Of a DNA stretch of 37,187 nt, positions 35,701 through 37,187 are shown piece by piece. Where the stretch lies: the NCBI RefSeq assembly GCF_000485595.1, contig NW_014577132.1, forward strand, positions 614,435 to 651,621, written 5' to 3'. Every line of letters starts with the position of its first letter. Within the stretch, counting starts at the first letter, position 1. The notes below the pieces were generated by a model that saw nothing but the letters and a program-made list of their open reading frames with translations, was not told where the DNA came from and did not search any database. Made by a program: the position numbers and the translations under genes. This stretch comes from Priapulus caudatus (lineage: Eukaryota; Priapulida; Priapulimorpha; Priapulimorphida; Priapulidae).

Positions 35701-36032
35701 CCAAAACTAAAACAAAAGCGCTCATTTTGCGTTCTCAGGTTCTGTGAGCCGATAGGATCGGCGACCCTCCTGGGAGCAGTTTCGTTGCCCATTTTCAAAA
35801 TAGTTTGTGCCATAGCCCTGTGGCAGAGCAAAGGGCTAGCCTATACTATCAGTATCATATTGATATAGTTCTAGAGCTATGCAGGATGTAACCGCCTGAA
35901 ACTAGCTTACAGTTACACTTAGCGACTTACCTGTATGAATTGTATAGTAAGCGCGCTTTTCCCAACACCACCACCTCCAACAACAACAAGCTTATAACTT
36001 TGGCTATAATTTGTATCGCTGCTTTTTGACAT
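26518..36032 (-). CDS. RRAS2: R-Ras2/TC21-type small GTPase, complete, 6 exons, 196 aa
   Basis: Exons on the minus strand: 36032-35931, 29441-29354, 28882-28780, 27593-27485, 27009-26891 and 26587-26518, all GT-AG, totalling 591 nt. The product is a Ras-family GTP switch that acts at membranes. Visible parts: P-loop GGGGVGKS (19-26; Gly21 corresponds to H-Ras Gly12), effector loop YDPTIEDSY (41-49, Thr44), DTAGQEEF with Gln70 (H-Ras Gln61), guanine specificity NKAD (125-128), SAK (155-157) and CAAX box CTIL (193-196) after a Lys/Arg-rich tail. [40 protein letters not shown] and [12 protein letters not shown] favour R-Ras2 over R-Ras1 or M-Ras. The length is close to human TC21 (about 204 aa). 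An in-frame TAA at 36059-36057 lies 8 codons upstream of the ATG and supports the start. All catalytic residues are intact. The exon-4 donor lies inside a 27-bp tandem repeat. Confidence 0.95.
26659..26815. repeat. (CA)n/(CACG)n microsatellite in RRAS2 intron 5
   Basis: Alternating CA and CGCA runs with two GGTTGCACGC landmarks. It fills half of the 303-bp intron between exons 5 and 6. Confidence 0.93.
26891..27009 (-). CDS. RRAS2: RRAS2 exon 5 (SAK motif)
   Basis: Encodes [12 protein letters not shown] to [13 protein letters not shown] and on to LVRIV. It ends in phase 2 at TCAG|GTGAGC. Without splicing at this donor the next codon would be a stop, giving a protein with no prenylation box. 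Confidence 0.94.
27055..27495 (-). repeat. 27-bp minisatellite that includes the exon-4 splice donor
   Basis: About 16 units of roughly 27 bp fill intron 4 and run into the last nine bases of exon 4. On the minus strand the unit reads approximately CACAGACAG-GTGA-rich-TTAGATACCTTA. GT dinucleotides fall at 27484, 27457, 27430, 27403, 27376 and 27349 (first base of GT), exactly 27 nt apart; the first three are CAG|GTGA. Units nearer exon 5 are degenerate and one has lost a base. Confidence 0.9.
27485..27593 (-). CDS. RRAS2: RRAS2 exon 4 (NKAD base-recognition motif)
   Basis: Encodes [20 protein letters not shown] to [10 protein letters not shown]. The end used here (27485, phase 0) is the one that joins directly to VSSEEA as in known R-Ras2 proteins. 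Five further GT donors in the same phase lie 27, 54, 81, 108 and 135 nt into the intron, and the frame is open through all of them. Confidence 0.93.
27689..27965. mobile_element. MITE-like element in RRAS2 intron 3
   Basis: Inverted ends of about 35 bp: TAAGCCTAAGAAA..GATGTTTGTTTCCGCTAA at left, and TTAGCGGAAACAAACGTC with a T-run and TTAGGTCTTA at right. The interior of about 205 bp has no coding capacity. Confidence 0.8.
28651..28774 (-). repeat. 40-bp minisatellite, three perfect copies, beside the RRAS2 exon-3 donor
   Basis: Copies at 28651-28690, 28691-28730 and 28731-28770 are identical, with a 4-base remnant at 28771-28774. The array ends six bases before the first exonic base of exon 3. 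Perfect identity indicates recent expansion. Confidence 0.95.
28780..28882 (-). CDS. RRAS2: RRAS2 exon 3 (switch II)
   Basis: Encodes [18 protein letters not shown] and on to VYSITDRN. It carries the catalytic Gln70. Acceptor TCCTGTAG, donor CAG|GTGAGC. Three perfect 40-bp repeats begin within ten bases of this donor, in the intron. Confidence 0.95.
29354..29441 (-). CDS. RRAS2: RRAS2 exon 2 (effector loop)
   Basis: Begins [17 protein letters not shown] and ends in phase 1 after ARLD. It holds the switch I/effector region that contacts Raf, PI3K and RalGDS-type partners in this family. Acceptor TATTCCAG, donor GTAAGT. Confidence 0.95.
29588..29750. repeat. CATAC/CCATA pentanucleotide low-complexity tract
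   Basis: Imperfect repeats of CATAC and TACCA across about 160 bp at the start of RRAS2 intron 1. Confidence 0.85.
29928..30015. repeat. GT/CG-rich simple repeat
   Basis: Mixed GTGTGT and GCACGT runs of about 85 bp in RRAS2 intron 1. Confidence 0.85.
30544..30728. mobile_element. MITE-like element, ACCGTATATxATCGCG ends
   Basis: AACGTATATACTCGCGTAAT (plus AACCGCG) at 30544-30570 is mirrored by CGCGGTTATTACGCGATCAT (plus ATACGGT) at 30701-30727. An internal GCGGCTTATAGGCGCCCGCG recalls a class of short inverted-repeat elements common in marine invertebrates (general impression, not a database match). Confidence 0.75.
31425..31830. repeat. GGGAGA-type purine-rich tract
   Basis: About 400 bp of nearly pure purine in RRAS2 intron 1, with a recurring AGAGCGAGGGAGGGTAAGAG motif at about 50-70 bp spacing. 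The long Pro/Ser/Leu frames opposite it are artefacts. Confidence 0.93.
32920..33041. mobile_element. AT-rich inverted-repeat element, TATCAAGAG family
   Basis: The left arm TAATATCAAGAGTGTATAAT and the right arm ending TATACACTCCTAGTAATAT enclose about 75 bp of TATA-rich sequence. It lies in RRAS2 intron 1. Confidence 0.7.
33900..33945. mobile_element. Palindromic element, CTAGAACTATAGCCC family, shortened
   Basis: AGCTCTAGAACTATAGCCCT, then TCGCTCCGCCACAG and CAGGGCTATAG. Same left arm as 22734-22801, but the right arm lacks its outer end. Confidence 0.65.
34126..34168. mobile_element. Degenerate inverted repeat, TATCAAGAG family
   Basis: GAAGAGTATATATGGGAG and its imperfect complement, ending TATATACTCTTGATA. 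Shorter and less symmetrical than the other members. Confidence 0.5.
34926..35128. mobile_element. Interspersed repeat with GGACGGACG tract and AGCTCATC...GGTGAGCT end
   Basis: It contains GAAGGACGAACGGACGGACG, then ATGGCAATAGCTCATC and GGTGAGCT. The same combination, an AGCTCATC terminus next to a GTCCGTCTGTCCGTC-type tract, marks both ends of the fold-back at 11412-15115, which suggests one repeat family. Confidence 0.55.
35498..35698. mobile_element. Inverted-repeat element enclosing telomere-like sequence
   Basis: CAAGGATAGAGAACATG and CCCAATAAAACCAATG at left are mirrored at right by the complements, ending TCTCTATCCTTG. The inner part holds CCTAAC-type repeats (35541-35591) and a 22-bp AT-rich tandem repeat (about 35591-35650). 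Confidence 0.8.
35541..35591. repeat. Interstitial telomere-like repeat (CCCTAA)n
   Basis: About eight imperfect copies of CCTAAC/CCTAAG, including AACCCTAACCCTAACC. This is the complement of TTAGGG, the telomere repeat of most animals. Confidence 0.85.
35811..35880. mobile_element. Palindromic element, CTAGAACTATAGCCC family, with an internal insertion
   Basis: CATAGCCCTGTGGCAGAGCA then AAGGGCT, interrupted by about 28 bp (AGCCTATACTATCAGTATCA and on), and then ATAGTTCTAGAGCTAT. It lies about 50 bp from RRAS2 exon 1, in intron 1. Confidence 0.65.
35931..36032 (-). CDS. RRAS2: RRAS2 exon 1 (start, P-loop)
   Basis: 34 codons, [14 protein letters not shown] to FIQ, containing the P-loop. It ends in phase 0 at CAG|GTAAGT. 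Purine (G) at -3 of the ATG. Intron 1 is about 6.5 kb. Confidence 0.95.
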
Positions 36033-36758
36033 TGCGAAATTATATACACATATATCTTATAAATATATATAGATATAGCCTCTAAATTAACGCTTCACTT
36101 CAACGCTATTATGATTTTAAAACCTAAACTTTGGCTAGTAACAGAAACAGCCGACGACGCCTCACGCGAGATACGCCGAGATTCGTGCCTAGCCTGATTT
36201 TAGACTGGTAGCACTGCGAGTTTATTGTCATACTATACATATACAACTAACTAGCGTACCCGTCTAACGCATAGTGAGCGGGTTTGCTGTTTTATCCATA
36301 TTATATATAATATTTACAGTTCAAACGTTGACAATTTATTTTTCTATAACCAATTACTGTTGGCATAACGCCTGTGACTCAAGAACATAATGTAACTAAA
36401 ACTAATTAATTTATTATTTTTAAGCCCTATAGAATCACCAGCCGAACTTACTATGATCTGCAATGGTGTCTGGGAAATTTCATATGCTGAGCGTTGATTG
36501 GCTAGCCAGCAGTGGAGGGCATTTGAAACCGAAATATTCGCGTTGCGCCATTGAAAACAACACGGTTTGTGAGTATTTATCCCTACGAATCACACTAAAA
36601 GTAAAGTTGATACGCTTTTACCATATACGATGATTTATTTATGTGTCTACTTCCTTTTACTGATTGATATAAAATCAGTACATTAGATAACATTGCTGTT
36701 ATTGTTAGTAAATTACGGCAGTAGCCAGTACTCGGTAGGAAAATATGCGCGCCGAAAT

Positions 36759-36860
36759 CTAGCTCTAGTATAAACTATATTATATACTACGTACGGTTGC
36801 CGCTGGCAAGCCACCAGCGGCAACCGTACGCGGGCTATAGTTATTAATACTAGAGCTAGC
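36759..36860. mobile_element. Long palindrome with CTAGCTCTAG ends upstream of RRAS2
   Basis: The outer arms CTAGCTCTAGTA/TACTAGAGCTAG enclose a perfect inner stem, CGTACGGTTGCCGCTGG, with a 4-bp loop. It shares only the outer ends with the CTAGAACTATAGCCC elements. Confidence 0.75.
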
Positions 36861-37003
36861 CGAAATAATGATGATGATGATGATGTAGTCCGTACTGTAG
36901 ACTGTAATGTTATTGTTACGTTCTCTCGAATTGACGCACAGCCCCAAGAAACAGTCATGCACAGTATTTATAATACTAATACTAATAGTAATAGACCGAA
37001 TAA

Positions 37004-37056
37004 TTCTGTCCCATATAACCTTTTTTTATATTTTGGTGAGAGTTATTGGGACAGAA
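37004..37056. repeat. Short inverted repeat TTCTGTCCCA...TGGGACAGAA
   Basis: Arms TTCTGTCCCATATAAC and GTTATTGGGACAGAA around about 22 bp of T-rich sequence. It may be a small MITE. Confidence 0.65.
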
Positions 37057-37187
37057 CGGGGTTCATTGAAATTTCGTGAGATCGCATGCAAAATGCATGC
37101 GCTGCTAATGCGGCCCGTACGCGTCTATTTTTTCCGTACCACAAATGCGCGAAGGGTTCCTCTGATTGGCTGCTTTGATTTGCTCTG

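Larger units (their letters stand above)
29442..35930 (-). other. RRAS2 intron 1, 6.5 kb, repeat-rich
   Basis: Bounded by GTAAGT at exon 1 and TATTCCAG at exon 2. Apart from the repeats and mobile elements listed separately, no exon or RNA gene was recognised. Confidence 0.85.
36033..37187 (-). promoter_or_regulatory. RRAS2 upstream region
   Basis: Contains the 5' UTR and probable promoter. A CCAAT box on the minus strand (AGCCAATCA) lies at about 36494-36502, and another GATTGGCTG occurs at about 37163-37171. It also holds the palindrome at 36759-36860 and a small inverted repeat at 37004-37056. The exact transcription start cannot be seen. Confidence 0.35.

Overview
The window is animal (metazoan) nuclear DNA. 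It carries two intron-rich protein genes with GT-AG introns, both metazoan in type: an R-Ras2/TC21 small GTPase and a Bcl-2-family-like protein. There is no bacterial-style operon, Shine-Dalgarno spacing or dense coding. The many short palindromic elements, microsatellites and TTAGGG-type telomere-like repeats point to a marine or early-branching invertebrate such as a sponge, cnidarian or lophotrochozoan. The sequence alone does not settle the phylum.

Layout, left to right. Positions 1-4890 are non-coding: one copy of a 2.3-kb direct duplication, a (GT)n tract and a GC-rich block at about 3.2-4.1 kb that may be a promoter or 5' UTR region. Positions 4953-16290 (+ strand) hold an 11-exon gene predicted to encode 704 aa. 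Its C-terminal part resembles vertebrate BCL2L14 (Bcl-G). Its last intron, 4.9 kb long, contains a large imperfect inverted repeat, a gap of exactly 25 N and about 650 bp of GA-rich simple sequence. Positions 16291-26517 are non-coding: the second copy of the 2.3-kb duplication (about 17848-20607), several MITE-like inverted-repeat elements and a degenerate 65-bp tandem repeat. Positions 36032-26518 (- strand) hold a complete 6-exon R-Ras2 gene predicted to encode 196 aa and ending in the prenylation box CTIL. Its 6.5-kb first intron holds more MITEs, a purine tract and a telomere-like tract. Positions 36033-37187 are upstream of R-Ras2.

The two genes converge (tail to tail, about 10 kb apart) and nothing suggests they are functionally coupled. 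The most unusual structure is in R-Ras2 intron 4. The exon-4/intron-4 junction is part of a 27-bp tandem repeat. The first six units each carry a GT donor in the same register, and the reading frame stays open through all six, so each downstream donor would add nine residues to a surface loop of the GTPase without a frameshift.

Parts of the assembly look unreliable. About 19345-20510 and 11.4-15.1 kb are copies of other sequence in the window with frequent single-base insertions and deletions, as expected if gaps had been filled with uncorrected single-molecule reads.
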